From the NCBI GenBank assembly GCA_017399685.1, contig JAFQBM010000030.1, positions 24,508 to 88,507 on the forward strand: a stretch of 64,000 nt of DNA, in the 5' to 3' direction. This stretch comes from Lachnospiraceae bacterium (lineage in GTDB: Bacteria > Bacillota > Clostridia > Lachnospirales > Lachnospiraceae). Below the pieces are notes generated by a model. The model was not told the DNA's origin and did no database searches. It saw only the letters and a list, made by a program, of their open reading frames with translations. Each line of letters starts with the position of its first letter. The first letter of the stretch is position 1. A program made the position numbers and the translations under genes. Positions 51,384 to 61,238 of this stretch are shown in pieces.

Positions 51384-53060
51384 ATGAAGAATTTTTCAAT
51401 TAGAACAAAAATTGCAATCCTGATGACTACAATCTCAGTTATATTGATTGTGTCAATCCTGACTGTAAGCTATGTGGTAAATAAAAATAATATTACCAGT
51501 TTGTGTGAAAGCTACCTGTATGACACCTGTATTTCTGCATCGGATACCTTGTATGAAAGCTTTTACGGAGATAGTGAAAGAAATGACTTAAGTGTCCGTC
51601 TGGAATATATCCTAAATAATGTTGGTATTGATACCATGGACTCCAGCCGTGGTTACTTAGTAGATACCGACGGAACTTACCTTTATCACGAAGATTCCGA
51701 ATTAGTTGGAACAAAACTAACAGGAAATCCTATCATCGAAGAAGTATTAACTACCATGAGAGAAGAAGGACATATTACCACTGCTGACGTAAGAACCTGT
51801 ATGATTGACGGCAAAGAAGTATATGTTGCTTTTATGTGTACCGTGAATGACTGGGTTATCTTTGTACAGGCAGATGCTTCTGACGTAATGGCACCGGTTA
51901 AAACAATCAATACTATTTGTATTATCGTCGGAATGATCCTTTTAGCTGCTGCATTATTAATTGGTGGTATTGTTACTACGATTATTACAAAACCGATTAA
52001 AAACTTAACTGCTGTTATTAACGATATTTCAGAACTGAATATGTGCACTACGCATGAAATTCCTAAAAGTACTGATGAAATTGGAAAAATGGGAAATGCT
52101 GTTTTACAAATGCAACAGAAACTCTCCAACATTGTTGCAGAATTGAATGACATTGCTGAGATTTTAGTTAGCGATTCCAATTCCTTATATTCTATCTCTG
52201 AAAAGGTAAACGAAGCCTCTACCGATAATTCAGCAACGAACGAAGAACTTGCTGCAAGTATGGAAGAAACTTCTCTTTCTGCTGAAAAGGTAAATGAAAG
52301 CATTAAAAATATGAATCACAATGCTGTAACGGTTGCAGATAAAATTGAGAATGGTACTATTCTTACAAGCGAGGTTATGGACAAGACCATTACTATCTAT
52401 GAAAAAACGAAATCCGCAAGTAAAGAAACCATTCGTGTATACGATACCATTCGTAAAACCTCTGATGAAGCAATTATCAAAGCCAAAGAAGTGAAAAAGA
52501 TCAATGAACTTGCCAACGCAATTCAGGATATTGCCGATCAGACCAACCTGTTATCACTAAATGCTTGTATTGAGGCTGCAAGAGCCGGGGAACAGGGAAA
52601 AGGGTTTGCCGTTGTTGCAAATGAAATTTCTAAACTGGCTGATCAATCCACCACAACCGGTGACCACATTCTTACCATCGTGGAACAGGTTAATTTGTCT
52701 GTAGAAACATTAACCAAATGTCTGGTGGACGCCCTTGATTTTCTTGAAAATAAAGTCATGAATGACTATTCAGATTTTATGAAATCCAGTGAAGAATACA
52801 GCGACGCTACCAGAACCATCGAAGACTTCATGACACTTGCCAATAACGAAGTAAATGAATTGAAACGAGGCATTATGAATATCACCACTGCCATTGAAGG
52901 AATCAGTAATAATGTCAGCGAATGCTCCTTCGGTATTAATGATATTGCCGCTAAGACAACAGATGTCGTTGAACTTACAGGTGAAACCTATACACGTACC
53001 ATGAATTGCCGCGATTCTGCTGAAAAACTACGTGCAATCACCTCAAGATTCAATTTATAA
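51384..53060 (+). CDS. Methyl-accepting chemotaxis protein with Cache-type sensor
   Basis: 558 residues. TM1 near 10-31, outside sensor 32-170 with a Cache pattern ([40 protein letters not shown]), TM2 near 175-198, HAMP to about 250, and a signalling domain with the conserved tip [20 protein letters not shown]. Methylation regions are Glu/Gln-rich coiled coil. AGGAGG lies before ATG 51384. It should steer motility via CheA/CheW, which are not in the window. Co-transcribed with the binding protein just upstream. Confidence 0.93.
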   Translation: MKNFSIRTKIAILMTTISVILIVSILTVSYVVNKNNITSLCESYLYDTCISASDTLYESFYGDSERNDLSVRLEYILNNVGIDTMDSSRGYLVDTDGTYLYHEDSELVGTKLTGNPIIEEVLTTMREEGHITTADVRTCMIDGKEVYVAFMCTVNDWVIFVQADASDVMAPVKTINTICIIVGMILLAAALLIGGIVTTIITKPIKNLTAVINDISELNMCTTHEIPKSTDEIGKMGNAVLQMQQKLSNIVAELNDIAEILVSDSNSLYSISEKVNEASTDNSATNEELAASMEETSLSAEKVNESIKNMNHNAVTVADKIENGTILTSEVMDKTITIYEKTKSASKETIRVYDTIRKTSDEAIIKAKEVKKINELANAIQDIADQTNLLSLNACIEAARAGEQGKGFAVVANEISKLADQSTTTGDHILTIVEQVNLSVETLTKCLVDALDFLENKVMNDYSDFMKSSEEYSDATRTIEDFMTLANNEVNELKRGIMNITTAIEGISNNVSECSFGINDIAAKTTDVVELTGETYTRTMNCRDSAEKLRAITSRFNL

Positions 53061-53101
53061 AAACCTACATTCTTCGTACATATTATTCTACGAAAACAAA
53101 C

Positions 53102-53154
53102 GCAGTGCAAACGATGTGGTTTTACACCATATCATTTGCACTGCTGTTTTTATT
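53102..53154 (+). terminator. Terminator of the lipoprotein-chemoreceptor operon
   Basis: GCAGTGCAAA (53102-53111) and TTTGCACTGC (53135-53144) pair perfectly with an inner stem GATGTGGT / ACCATATC; TGTTTTTATT follows. Confidence 0.88.
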
Positions 53155-53222
53155 CTCAGATTATTCATTCGAGTCTTAGCTTCAAGACGTATCTTGTAAA
53201 CCGCCTTTACCGTTTCAATCCT

Positions 53223-54278
53223 TTACAAAGCTGAATCCACAATACTTTCATATTCCAGAAGATTTTTTGCTTTTTTAACCTTCTTATACAGTTTTTCATC
53301 CTCTGGAAACATCTCTCTCATATAAAACCATAACTCTTTCATTTTAAAAAGAACCGGAGTGTCCCCGGAAAGATAATTCTTATAGCCGGTAAGTAAGGAA
53401 TCATGAAATTGTTTTAAACGGTTAAAATCATCACTTTTCGGAAAAGTGGTGTGAAATTGTTTCAAAAAAGCAGAATCATTACTACCTTCTCTGGATTGGG
53501 GTTCCTTTAAATTCGTATAAGATAGACTGTTACCACTATAAATTTCTCTTTCCTGTTCAAACTCCTGAAGTTGTTTCAATAAAAAGGGATTCCGTAAAAA
53601 TCCTCTTCCTATCATCCATTTGTCTACCCTTGGAAATCTGGTAACTAAATTTATATAATCCTGTAATGTGTTGATGTCTCCGTTATAACAAATAGGATTT
53701 TTACTATGTATCTCGGCATAGGAAAATGCTTCATAATTCGGCATTCCCTTATAAAAATCCTTCCTTAATCTTGGATGTATGATTAATTCTTTTATGGGAT
53801 ATTGGTTATATATCTTTAAAATGTCTTCCCATTCTGATTCTTCATCCATACCGATTCTTGTTTTTATGGATACCGGAAGGACGGTATCGGAAAATATTTC
53901 TTCCAAAAACTGATTTAAAACCCTTAAATCTCCAAGCAATCCCGCACCCCTACCTTTACTTACCACAGTTCCGGAAGGACACCCAATATTCAGATTTACT
54001 TCTTTATAGCCCAGTTCCTTTAACATCTCACACGTAGCCACTACATCCTGGGCATTCTTAGATAGTATCTGAGGTACTGCATTCATACCGGCATTATGTT
54101 CCGGAAGAATATCATTTCTTTCTTTTTCTGTCAACTTCTTCTTTGCCCCCGGAGAGATAAATGGAATAAAATATTTATCCGCTACTCCAAAGGTTTCATG
54201 GAATGCGTTACGATAGATGTATCCGGTAATTCCCTCTAATGGGGCAAAGTAGAATTGTGAGTTTTTAGTATTGTTCAT
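53223..54278 (-). CDS. tRNA-dihydrouridine synthase
   Basis: 351 residues from ATG 54278. Dus hallmarks: FYFAPLEGITGYIYRNAFHE, NLNIGCPSGTVVSKGRGAGL with the catalytic Cys in GCPSG, IKTRIGMDEE, LIIHPRLRKDFYKGMPNYEA, ICYNGDINTL, WMIGRGFLRNPFLL. FMN-dependent reduction of uridines in the tRNA D-loop. A Ser/Asn-rich insertion (near 250-285) lies between the barrel and the helical end. AAAGGAAAG precedes the start; the frame is open further to 54338. Confidence 0.9.
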   Translation of the reverse strand: MNNTKNSQFYFAPLEGITGYIYRNAFHETFGVADKYFIPFISPGAKKKLTEKERNDILPEHNAGMNAVPQILSKNAQDVVATCEMLKELGYKEVNLNIGCPSGTVVSKGRGAGLLGDLRVLNQFLEEIFSDTVLPVSIKTRIGMDEESEWEDILKIYNQYPIKELIIHPRLRKDFYKGMPNYEAFSYAEIHSKNPICYNGDINTLQDYINLVTRFPRVDKWMIGRGFLRNPFLLKQLQEFEQEREIYSGNSLSYTNLKEPQSREGSNDSAFLKQFHTTFPKSDDFNRLKQFHDSLLTGYKNYLSGDTPVLFKMKELWFYMREMFPEDEKLYKKVKKAKNLLEYESIVDSAL

Positions 54279-54344
54279 TCGTCTTTCCTTTTCTAAAGAT
54301 TTTATTGCATTAAGAATATCAGTCTTTCTCTCAATCATTCATGT

Positions 54345-54512
54345 CATGAATCAGGCATTGCAATACATAATCCGCTACTCCGATTGCTGAATGAATTTTA
54401 AACTTATCATCCTCAAATTCTTCTCCCTATTCCTCCATCATATCTTCGGGTAATCTTATGTGTTGTTCCTTGGCAACCGCTATCAAAAAAGACTTGCAAA
54501 AATGTTTTACAC
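54345..54512 (-). pseudogene. Unrecognised gene fragment downstream of the Cas9 stub
   Basis: In one frame: KHFCKSFLIAVAKEQHIRLP, EDMMEE, stop, then GEEFEDDKFKIHSAIGVADY, VLQCLIHDMND, stop. It looks like protein-coding sequence with a nonsense codon and no start. I cannot name its family. Confidence 0.4.
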
Positions 54513-54514
54513 CT

Positions 54515-55009
54515 TTATTTACTTACAAGGTTCTCAAACTTGGTTGCTTTTGCAATAGCCAAATAAACTAATCGTACATCATAAGCATCCTTTGTAGGAT
54601 GGAGCAATTCATTGCGTAAATGAAATATTGTAGGATAATCTTTATAATAATTTTTATCTGTATACCCATTATCTGCAAACAAAGCGTAAGGTTGTTGATT
54701 ATCTCTATCCTCCAGATGGTACTTTGACTCATCAAGCCTTGCAAAAAAACCTTCATCCACCTTGTTTATTTCGTTTGAAAAGAGTTCACGTAAAACACCC
54801 TGCCTAGCTACTTCTCTCTGTCGTCTTCTTCTCGATATCCGATTTATTCTTCGTTCAACCGCAGTGTTAGCTTCCCCAAATACTCTTGAACACCAAAAGT
54901 CCTTACCCTTTACTCTGTATAAATTGTAGTTTTCATCTGTCACTGCCATCCCAACTGAATTAGTTCCCATATCGATTCCCACATACATCTTTTTGCTTTC
55001 TTTACCCAT
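54515..55009 (-). pseudogene. cas9: Truncated Cas9 (N-terminal RuvC-I and bridge helix only)
   Basis: 164 residues from ATG 55009 behind AAGGAG. RuvC-I with catalytic Asp: MYVGIDMGTNSVGMAVTDEN. Bridge helix: AVERRINRISRRRRQREVAR. Start of the recognition lobe: EGFFARLDESKYHLEDR, YPTIFHLRNELLHPTKDAYD, VRLVYLAIA. Then the reading departs from Cas9 (KATKFENLVSK, stop) where KHRGHF-type sequence is expected. Full Cas9 has 1000-1400 residues with HNH and further RuvC parts, all absent, so it cannot cut DNA. No cas1, cas2 or repeat array is in the window. Confidence 0.9.
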
Positions 55010-55034
55010 TTTTTTCTCCTTATAACTTTTTCCT

Positions 55035-55160
55035 CTTGCATTTACCTGTAAATATGTGTTACCATGTAAATGCTTACAAGGTGAGTGCAAATAAGGTTTT
55101 AACCGACATTGTTTACGCACATTGGTGCTAAAAAAAAGGCTTTATTAGCCTTTTTTTATT
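55035..55160 (+). ncRNA. Candidate tracrRNA relic
   Basis: On the strand opposite cas9, directly before its start, the order resembles a tracrRNA: an anti-repeat-like part with the pair GCATTTAC (55038-55045) / GTAAATGC (55066-55073), then GTGCAAATAAGGTTTTAACC whose GGTT/AACC hairpin resembles the nexus, then the stem GCACATTGGTGC, then a Rho-independent terminator AAAAAGGCT-TTATT-AGCCTTTTT. S. pyogenes has tracrRNA in the same place and orientation. Without a repeat array the pairing part cannot be checked. The terminator would also serve the minus-strand gene at 55242. Confidence 0.5.
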
Positions 55161-55241
55161 TTATCTTATTATACGACTTATACACTCCCCCCTTGCAAGA
55201 AGAATACGATTGCTCTTATCCAATATTTTAACATTTTCTCT

Positions 55242-56825
55242 CTACAAATTTACCTTCCATTCCTCAATAACGCATGTATGGTGTTTCTTATCTTTACCCT
55301 CTGCGTCATAGTTAATTCCAACCAAAAGAATCTTATCATTATATCCTGACAAAGCTCCCTGATATCGTTTTTCCTTGATTTGCTTTATTGCGGTATCTGC
55401 TGACTTATTGTACTTAAGTTCCACCACCATTGCCGGTCTCCAGCCTGCATTTGCTCTTGGTTTAAATATAAAGTCTGCATAACCTTTTCCTGCCGGATGC
55501 TCACGAATAATATCATAATATGCCGGAGCTGTGAAATATGCCATTGTAAGAACACAGCTTAAAGAGTTTTCGTCATTATAGTTTAATACTGATGTGTAGG
55601 TTTCATGTGCCTGTTCAATAAGTTCTGCCACTCTGTCTGCATTACCATCGATTGTCTCATCTAACAATTCATCACAAATAGAAATCGCCTTAGCAATGTC
55701 TTTCCACTCACCAGTCTGTATGGCTGCCTCAAATGCTGTTGCAACCTCATAATTAGGAATAAATGCACTCTTCTTGTCTGCATCATATCCAAGATACCCC
55801 AAATGAATCAGTGCTGTTAATGCATCATCCTTAGATGCCACTGTAGAAAAATCATTTTGGAATGTATTAGTATTCACTCTGACTTTTCCACCTGCCAGCA
55901 TTTTCATAATATCATCTTTTAGTCCTGCATAATTCATGGTGATAAATGTGTTAATGGATGCAAAGGAAGATGTATTCTTCCAGTAGGAATCGAATTTATG
56001 TCTATCCAAAGCCATAGATACAGAATTAGGATTATACATATGTTTCCCGTCAATCAGATATCCATTGTACCAGGCTTTCGTTGATTCAAAATCCATATCA
56101 TATTCCTTGCAAAGCTCTCTTACTTCTTCTTCTGTAAACCCAAAATACTCTGCAATTGGATAAGAATCCAACATGGTATATTCTCTGAAATTATTCAGTG
56201 CTGATTCGTCCTTAATCTTTTTGATTGGTAAAATTCCTGTGATATATGCCAATGCCAAGAATGATTTTGACTCTTCTGACTTAAATAACGAGTGGAGGAA
56301 TTGCAAATATCTGTGTACTAATTCTTTATCTTCGCTGTTTCTGATAACACAATCCCACTCATCAATGATGATGACGAATGGAATATTTGAAACCCTATAT
56401 ACATTCATAAGTATTGAATGAATCATTTTAGAATAAACTATCTTATCTTCGTATATTTCCCGTATATCATCACAAATATATTCCACAATCTTCTCAACAA
56501 TATTATCTTTATAGAAGTCCCAGAATGATGATATATCAAGATGAATCACATTATACTTGTTCCTATACTTTTCAAAATCATTACTTTTAGCAATCTTTGT
56601 ATCCTCAAAAAGCTTTGTTGAATCACTCCCAAGGCTGTAATAGGCATCTATCATTCCTGCAGCCTGAGATTTTCCAAAACGTCTGGCATGGCTTAATGCG
56701 ATGCAATTCTCTTCTGTGGATAATCTTTTATTTAAATATTCAATTAGTCCTGTCTTATCAACATAAATCTGACTATTTCTTGCCCTTTTATAGCTTTCAT
56801 TATTTGGATTAAAATATATACCCAT
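55242..56825 (-). CDS. AAA-ATPase with C-terminal PD-(D/E)XK nuclease domain
   Basis: 527 residues, intact. It matches the AAA_34/DUF1703-type proteins common in Clostridia and Bacteroidetes: start MGIYFNPNNESYKRARNSQI, Walker A ARRFGKSQAAGM (near 46), Walker B FVIIIDEWDCVIRNSED, and the C-terminal nuclease-like motif GYADFIFKP ... PAMVVELKYNKSADTAIKQI (D, E-x-K). Role unproven; a part in selfish DNA or defence has been suggested for the group. Two decayed copies lie at 46211 and 49608, so the gene has multiplied here. Confidence 0.9.
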   Translation of the reverse strand: MGIYFNPNNESYKRARNSQIYVDKTGLIEYLNKRLSTEENCIALSHARRFGKSQAAGMIDAYYSLGSDSTKLFEDTKIAKSNDFEKYRNKYNVIHLDISSFWDFYKDNIVEKIVEYICDDIREIYEDKIVYSKMIHSILMNVYRVSNIPFVIIIDEWDCVIRNSEDKELVHRYLQFLHSLFKSEESKSFLALAYITGILPIKKIKDESALNNFREYTMLDSYPIAEYFGFTEEEVRELCKEYDMDFESTKAWYNGYLIDGKHMYNPNSVSMALDRHKFDSYWKNTSSFASINTFITMNYAGLKDDIMKMLAGGKVRVNTNTFQNDFSTVASKDDALTALIHLGYLGYDADKKSAFIPNYEVATAFEAAIQTGEWKDIAKAISICDELLDETIDGNADRVAELIEQAHETYTSVLNYNDENSLSCVLTMAYFTAPAYYDIIREHPAGKGYADFIFKPRANAGWRPAMVVELKYNKSADTAIKQIKEKRYQGALSGYNDKILLVGINYDAEGKDKKHHTCVIEEWKVNL

Positions 56826-56940
56826 ACCTTATATCACCTCATCCTCTATAATATGTTCCCAAATATAATAATTATTTTTATTATATTTTGGGATACATAC
56901 AATGTCAATTGTGAAAAGTAGATTAAAAACACAGAATAAA

Positions 56941-59415
56941 CTATTTCCGTAATCTCTCCACAAGGGTATTTTTACTGATACTTCGATATGCAAGTTCCGG
57001 TGTAACCAGACAAATAAAAATAATAACTACATATACTGCAAACACAGGAGTAAAAGGATAATCGTAAATCGCATAATTCACAATATTTTTAAATATTCGG
57101 AAAATTCCATATCCCATCAGATTCCCCACAGATGCTGCAAAAAACAATGTTATCACAGCATATCCAATACCTTCGTATCTTAACATAGAACGCAATTGCT
57201 TTTTACTCATACCAATGCTCTCAAGGGTTGCAAATTCATGTCTGCGGGTCATAACTCCCACTGACATTACATTAATAAAGTTAAAAATTCCAATGAATCC
57301 AAGAATGCAAGAAATTCCTCCACCAAGTACAAGCATAATGATTTTTGCATCCTGCATAGCCTTTCGTCCCTCATAACGTGATGTCATGGAAATTCCTTCC
57401 TCAGCCGAAAACTCCTTAAATGTATGATATAGCTGTTCTTCATATTCACTTTCCGCATTGATTCCTAAAGAAAGGATTTTTGGTTGCTCCATATACTGTT
57501 CCAGGAATTCATTCGAAACAAGAATTTCCATATCCGAGTATTGAAATGAAGTATCTGCTTGTGTGGAGGAAATATTTACAATGCCCCCAACAGTGAGAGA
57601 GTTATATTCGTCATCTGCTCCTCTTTTGATTTCCAAATTCGTAACATCATCAAAACAGCTTAACAATTCTTCCTTTGTCACATTAATCATCGCAACCTCA
57701 CCACGTTCAAAACTTTCACGATCAATAGGAGCTGAAATCGTTGCATTAAGTTCATCAAAACGAACCATATCAATCCCCTTGATTGTATGAGTGTTGAAAA
57801 AACTCTCCTCCATAACAACTGTATCTACAGCTACTCCTGTTTCCTTAGCAATCCATTCGGCGTAAGTACTTAAACTTTCCAAAACTCGTAATTCTACAGA
57901 ACCAATCCGTGTAACAGATGTCGTTTTTACACCAGCATTCTTTTGCACCTTCTCGACAAAATCCTCATTGAGAAAATAAGACTTGGTCATATCAGAAGTA
58001 AAGAAAAAATCATAATCATACTCTGAATTGATATAATTGTCAATGTTGATACTGTTTACAACCATCATTACACTTGTAAACACCGTAATACTCAAAAACA
58101 AACTCAACATTACAATGGCTGCCCTTCGTTTATCACGGAATATATTTCTAAGAGCCATACGATACATTTTGCCTTTCATGGCATACTTCACTTTTTTATT
58201 ACTGGCATATTCACCTATGTAGTGCAAAGCTTCCATTGGTGAAATGCTTGCTGCTTTTTTTGCCGGCGTGATAGCACCAAGCCAAGCCGTCAACAAAGAA
58301 AAGACGATGGTCCCAATATAGATAAAAGGCGAAAAAGAAACTACTGTCCCTGTATCAATTCCACTATTAGAAATGACAGCCGGAACCAGCAAGAAAGATA
58401 CGACTACTGCTGCCAAACACCCAAAAGGAATCCCTACCAAACAAAAGAAAAGTACCTGCCCTATCACAATATGACGAATCTGTTTTGGCGTTGCACCTAA
58501 GGTTTTTAGCATACCAAAAAAACGTACGTCTTTAGAAACAGATATATACATTACATTATAAATCAATAAATATCCTGCAAACATAAGAAACAAAATCAAA
58601 AAACCTATAGCAAGATAACTTATGATATTATTACTGATATTATCACTGTTAGTATCAATGGCTGATGATTGTACATAAAGCTGATTATCATAAAAACATA
58701 AATCGATTTTTAGTTTCTCAATGTTTTCCTCAACATGATTATTTTTAAACAAAATGTTCACTGTAAGATTACTTGTTTCAAGTGCTTGATAGCTTTGGGC
58801 AAATGCTTCGGAACAGTAAATTGAAATATCACTTCCAGGTCGGCTGTGACTATACTCTGTATAAATGCATGACAAGATAAAATCTTTTGTAACTGTTGTT
58901 TCATCTACTGTAAAAGATAATGGTATGGTCATTCCAATTTCAGGATGTTCAATCCCCAATGCATCAAGAATATAGCGGGAAACCATAATTTCATGTTCTT
59001 TTTCGGGATACTCTCCCACAACGTTTGTGTAAACAGGACAAAACATGGTTTCCCATTGTGTCTGATTAACATAAGATATCGGCATTTCATGAAACCCTGG
59101 AACATCGTTTGTTACTGCCACATTGGCGCCTATGCCAACAGCATCAATATAATCAAGTGTATAAACCTTCTCTAACTGTTCTTTTGTAGGGCTTGCAAAT
59201 GCCATATGGGAGATGGAACCTTGCATACGTTTTTCCCTTGTTGCAATGGTGTCATAGTAACTCATGCCAATACTAAGAACAGAAGCCAGCATAAAAGCAG
59301 TCAAAAAAATTGCCATAATAACGAAAAAGTTTCGTTTTTTATCCGCAGCTAATTCCCTTTTTATCATCTTCTTTATCATTGCTTTGTTGTTATTTCCAAA
59401 AAGAATATCCTTCAT
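56941..59415 (-). CDS. FtsX-type ABC transporter permease (full size)
   Basis: 824 residues. Helix at 33-55 (FFVIMAIFLTAFMLASVLSI), an outside domain, three helices with the first FtsX block (KDVRFFGMLKTLGATPKQIR), a fourth helix, a second outside domain after IFRDKRRAAIVMLSLFLSIT, and the second FtsX block near the end (TRRHEFATLESIGMSKKQLR). This two-block layout is that of antimicrobial peptide transporters. The ATPase gene lies 12 bp upstream, and an OmpR-type two-component system follows upstream of that. Confidence 0.9.
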   Translation of the reverse strand: MKDILFGNNNKAMIKKMIKRELAADKKRNFFVIMAIFLTAFMLASVLSIGMSYYDTIATREKRMQGSISHMAFASPTKEQLEKVYTLDYIDAVGIGANVAVTNDVPGFHEMPISYVNQTQWETMFCPVYTNVVGEYPEKEHEIMVSRYILDALGIEHPEIGMTIPLSFTVDETTVTKDFILSCIYTEYSHSRPGSDISIYCSEAFAQSYQALETSNLTVNILFKNNHVEENIEKLKIDLCFYDNQLYVQSSAIDTNSDNISNNIISYLAIGFLILFLMFAGYLLIYNVMYISVSKDVRFFGMLKTLGATPKQIRHIVIGQVLFFCLVGIPFGCLAAVVVSFLLVPAVISNSGIDTGTVVSFSPFIYIGTIVFSLLTAWLGAITPAKKAASISPMEALHYIGEYASNKKVKYAMKGKMYRMALRNIFRDKRRAAIVMLSLFLSITVFTSVMMVVNSINIDNYINSEYDYDFFFTSDMTKSYFLNEDFVEKVQKNAGVKTTSVTRIGSVELRVLESLSTYAEWIAKETGVAVDTVVMEESFFNTHTIKGIDMVRFDELNATISAPIDRESFERGEVAMINVTKEELLSCFDDVTNLEIKRGADDEYNSLTVGGIVNISSTQADTSFQYSDMEILVSNEFLEQYMEQPKILSLGINAESEYEEQLYHTFKEFSAEEGISMTSRYEGRKAMQDAKIIMLVLGGGISCILGFIGIFNFINVMSVGVMTRRHEFATLESIGMSKKQLRSMLRYEGIGYAVITLFFAASVGNLMGYGIFRIFKNIVNYAIYDYPFTPVFAVYVVIIFICLVTPELAYRSISKNTLVERLRK

Positions 59416-59427
59416 CTTCCCGCCCCT

Positions 59428-60093
59428 TTACTCTACAATCCTGCCATCTTCGATACGGATAATCCGGTCAGCAAGTTGGGCAATCTCGTTATTATGCGTA
59501 ATCATCACAAGGGTCTGCCGGAATTTTCTACTGGTAGCTTTTAATAGTCCTAACACATCATTGCTTGTGCGACTGTCTAAGTTTCCAGTTGGCTCATCTG
59601 CCAGGACAATGGCAGGTTTCGAAACAAGAGCCCTTGCAATGGCGACACGTTGCTGCTGACCTCCGGAAAGATTTGTTGGCATACTGTTCATCTTTCCTTC
59701 CAGAGACAACATATTCACTACTTCCTCTAAAAAAGCATTATCCACAGTATCTCCATCTAATTCTACAGGAAGTACAATATTTTCATATACATTTAAAATC
59801 GGTAAAAGATTATAGTTTTGAAAAATAAATCCAATATTTCGTCTGCGGAAAATTGCCAACTGCTCATCGTTAAACTTTGAAAACTCTTTACCTTTTACTT
59901 CAACACTACCTGAAGTGGGAATATCCAAACCTCCCATCATGTTAAGCAAAGTGGATTTTCCGCTCCCGGAAGTGCCGACAATGGCAACAAATTCGCCCTC
60001 TTCAACACCAAAATCAATGCCATCCAATGCTTTTGTAATATACGGTTCCTTCCCGTAATACTTTTTGAGATTCGTTACTTGTAAAATACTCAT
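59428..60093 (-). CDS. ABC transporter ATP-binding protein (MacB/BceA type)
   Basis: 221 residues. Walker A VGTSGSGKSTLLNMMGGLD, Q-loop FIFQNYNLLPILNVYENI, signature LSGGQQQRVAIARALV, Walker B IVLADEPTGNLDSRTS, switch MITHNNEIA. Standard partner of FtsX-type permeases. ATG 60093 chosen (MSILQVTNL); the ATG at 60105 has no space for a ribosome binding site. Confidence 0.93.
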   Translation of the reverse strand: MSILQVTNLKKYYGKEPYITKALDGIDFGVEEGEFVAIVGTSGSGKSTLLNMMGGLDIPTSGSVEVKGKEFSKFNDEQLAIFRRRNIGFIFQNYNLLPILNVYENIVLPVELDGDTVDNAFLEEVVNMLSLEGKMNSMPTNLSGGQQQRVAIARALVSKPAIVLADEPTGNLDSRTSNDVLGLLKATSRKFRQTLVMITHNNEIAQLADRIIRIEDGRIVE

Positions 60094-60203
60094 GGTATCT
60101 ACCATCCTTTCTTATAATAGCTTTTATGGTAAATCACAATCCTCACAAAAATATCACCGTTCTTTTTATTTATGAAATGAAACTATCACAAAAATGCGAC
60201 AAT

Positions 60204-61238
60204 CTATTGGTTCGGAAGGAAAACCGAAAAAGTAGAACCTTTTCCAATCTCTGACGTCACCTTGATATAGCCTCCCTGCATAATGATAATCTCCCTGGCA
60301 AGATACAAACCGATACCAATTCCTTCTATGTCATGCACTTCCTCCTCACGATAAAATCGCTTGAATATGGCTCCACGGCGACTTTCCAGTATTCCTTTTC
60401 CTGTGTCTGCTATGCTGATTTTCAAATACATTTCCCAGCTTTCAACGTACACACGGATACTGCCTCCTGCCGGAGTGTACTTCACCGCATTATCCAAAAT
60501 ATTAAAAAATGCTTCACTGGTCCATTTCCGGTCATGAGAAATCGCCAACTCCTCTGGGCATAATACATGAACCTGAATCCCTTTCTTTTCAGCATTTAGT
60601 AATATGCCACCCAATGCTGCCGCCAAAGTCTCATAAATCGGCTGTTTTTTCTTTTCTAATGAAATCACTCCTGTTTCCAACCGGGAAGTTTTTATTATTG
60701 CCTGCATAAGAAAATCCAACTTATCAACCTGACTATCCATTGCCACTAAAAAATCTCTACGTTTTTCCTCTGGCACGGGTTGTTCCAAAAGGGTTGTGTT
60801 AATCATTTTCAAGTTGGCAATGGGTGTCTTCACCTGATGCGAAATATCTGAAATCAATTCCTGCAACTCTTCCCGTTCCTTTGCAATACTATGACGATTT
60901 GCAAGCATAATCTCATAAAGTCTTGCTATCCTATGATTGATTTTATAAAACAGGCTTTCCTCCTCTGCATCTATTTGAGTTGGCTCTATTTCTCCTTTCA
61001 TCATATCATCCAGGGTCCTGCAAATCGTTTCTGAAAATAAAACCAGTTTTTGACGTATCACAACTACCAATAAAATAAAGCATATCGAAAACAGTGCTAT
61101 AAACAAGACACCGCAAAGAACTGCCTTATTATTTTCAGTCAACACATACAGAACTACAAGCATAGCTACAGAAATGATTGTAATGATACATCCTATGAAT
61201 GAAAAAAATTTATTGATGGAGATTTTTTGTGCATTCAC
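60204..61238 (-). CDS. Sensor histidine kinase (two-helix, BceS-like)
   Basis: 344 residues. Two close membrane helices near the start (FSFIGCIITIISVAMLVVLY and AVLCGVLFIALFSICFILLV) with almost no outside loop, so it probably senses through the membrane or via the ABC transporter. H-box LISDISHQVKTPIANLKMIN, N-box NILDNAVKYTP, G-boxes IADTGKGI and GIGIGLYLAREI. It starts at GTG 61238 (GGAGG 9 bp upstream) and overlaps the response regulator stop by 4 bp. Confidence 0.9.
   Translation of the reverse strand: MNAQKISINKFFSFIGCIITIISVAMLVVLYVLTENNKAVLCGVLFIALFSICFILLVVVIRQKLVLFSETICRTLDDMMKGEIEPTQIDAEEESLFYKINHRIARLYEIMLANRHSIAKEREELQELISDISHQVKTPIANLKMINTTLLEQPVPEEKRRDFLVAMDSQVDKLDFLMQAIIKTSRLETGVISLEKKKQPIYETLAAALGGILLNAEKKGIQVHVLCPEELAISHDRKWTSEAFFNILDNAVKYTPAGGSIRVYVESWEMYLKISIADTGKGILESRRGAIFKRFYREEEVHDIEGIGIGLYLAREIIIMQGGYIKVTSEIGKGSTFSVFLPNQ

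Noticed and set aside
51686..52303. Minus-strand open frame of 205 codons within the chemoreceptor gene
   Set aside because: It mirrors the coiled-coil coding region; the composition (Ser/Ile/Phe) is typical of a shadow frame and it lacks a ribosome binding site.
54515..55009. Cas9 stub as a complete small IscB/IsrB-like or Cas9-like nuclease
   Set aside because: It has only the first RuvC motif; HNH and RuvC-II/III are missing, and the end departs from Cas9 sequence, so a deletion remnant is the simpler reading.
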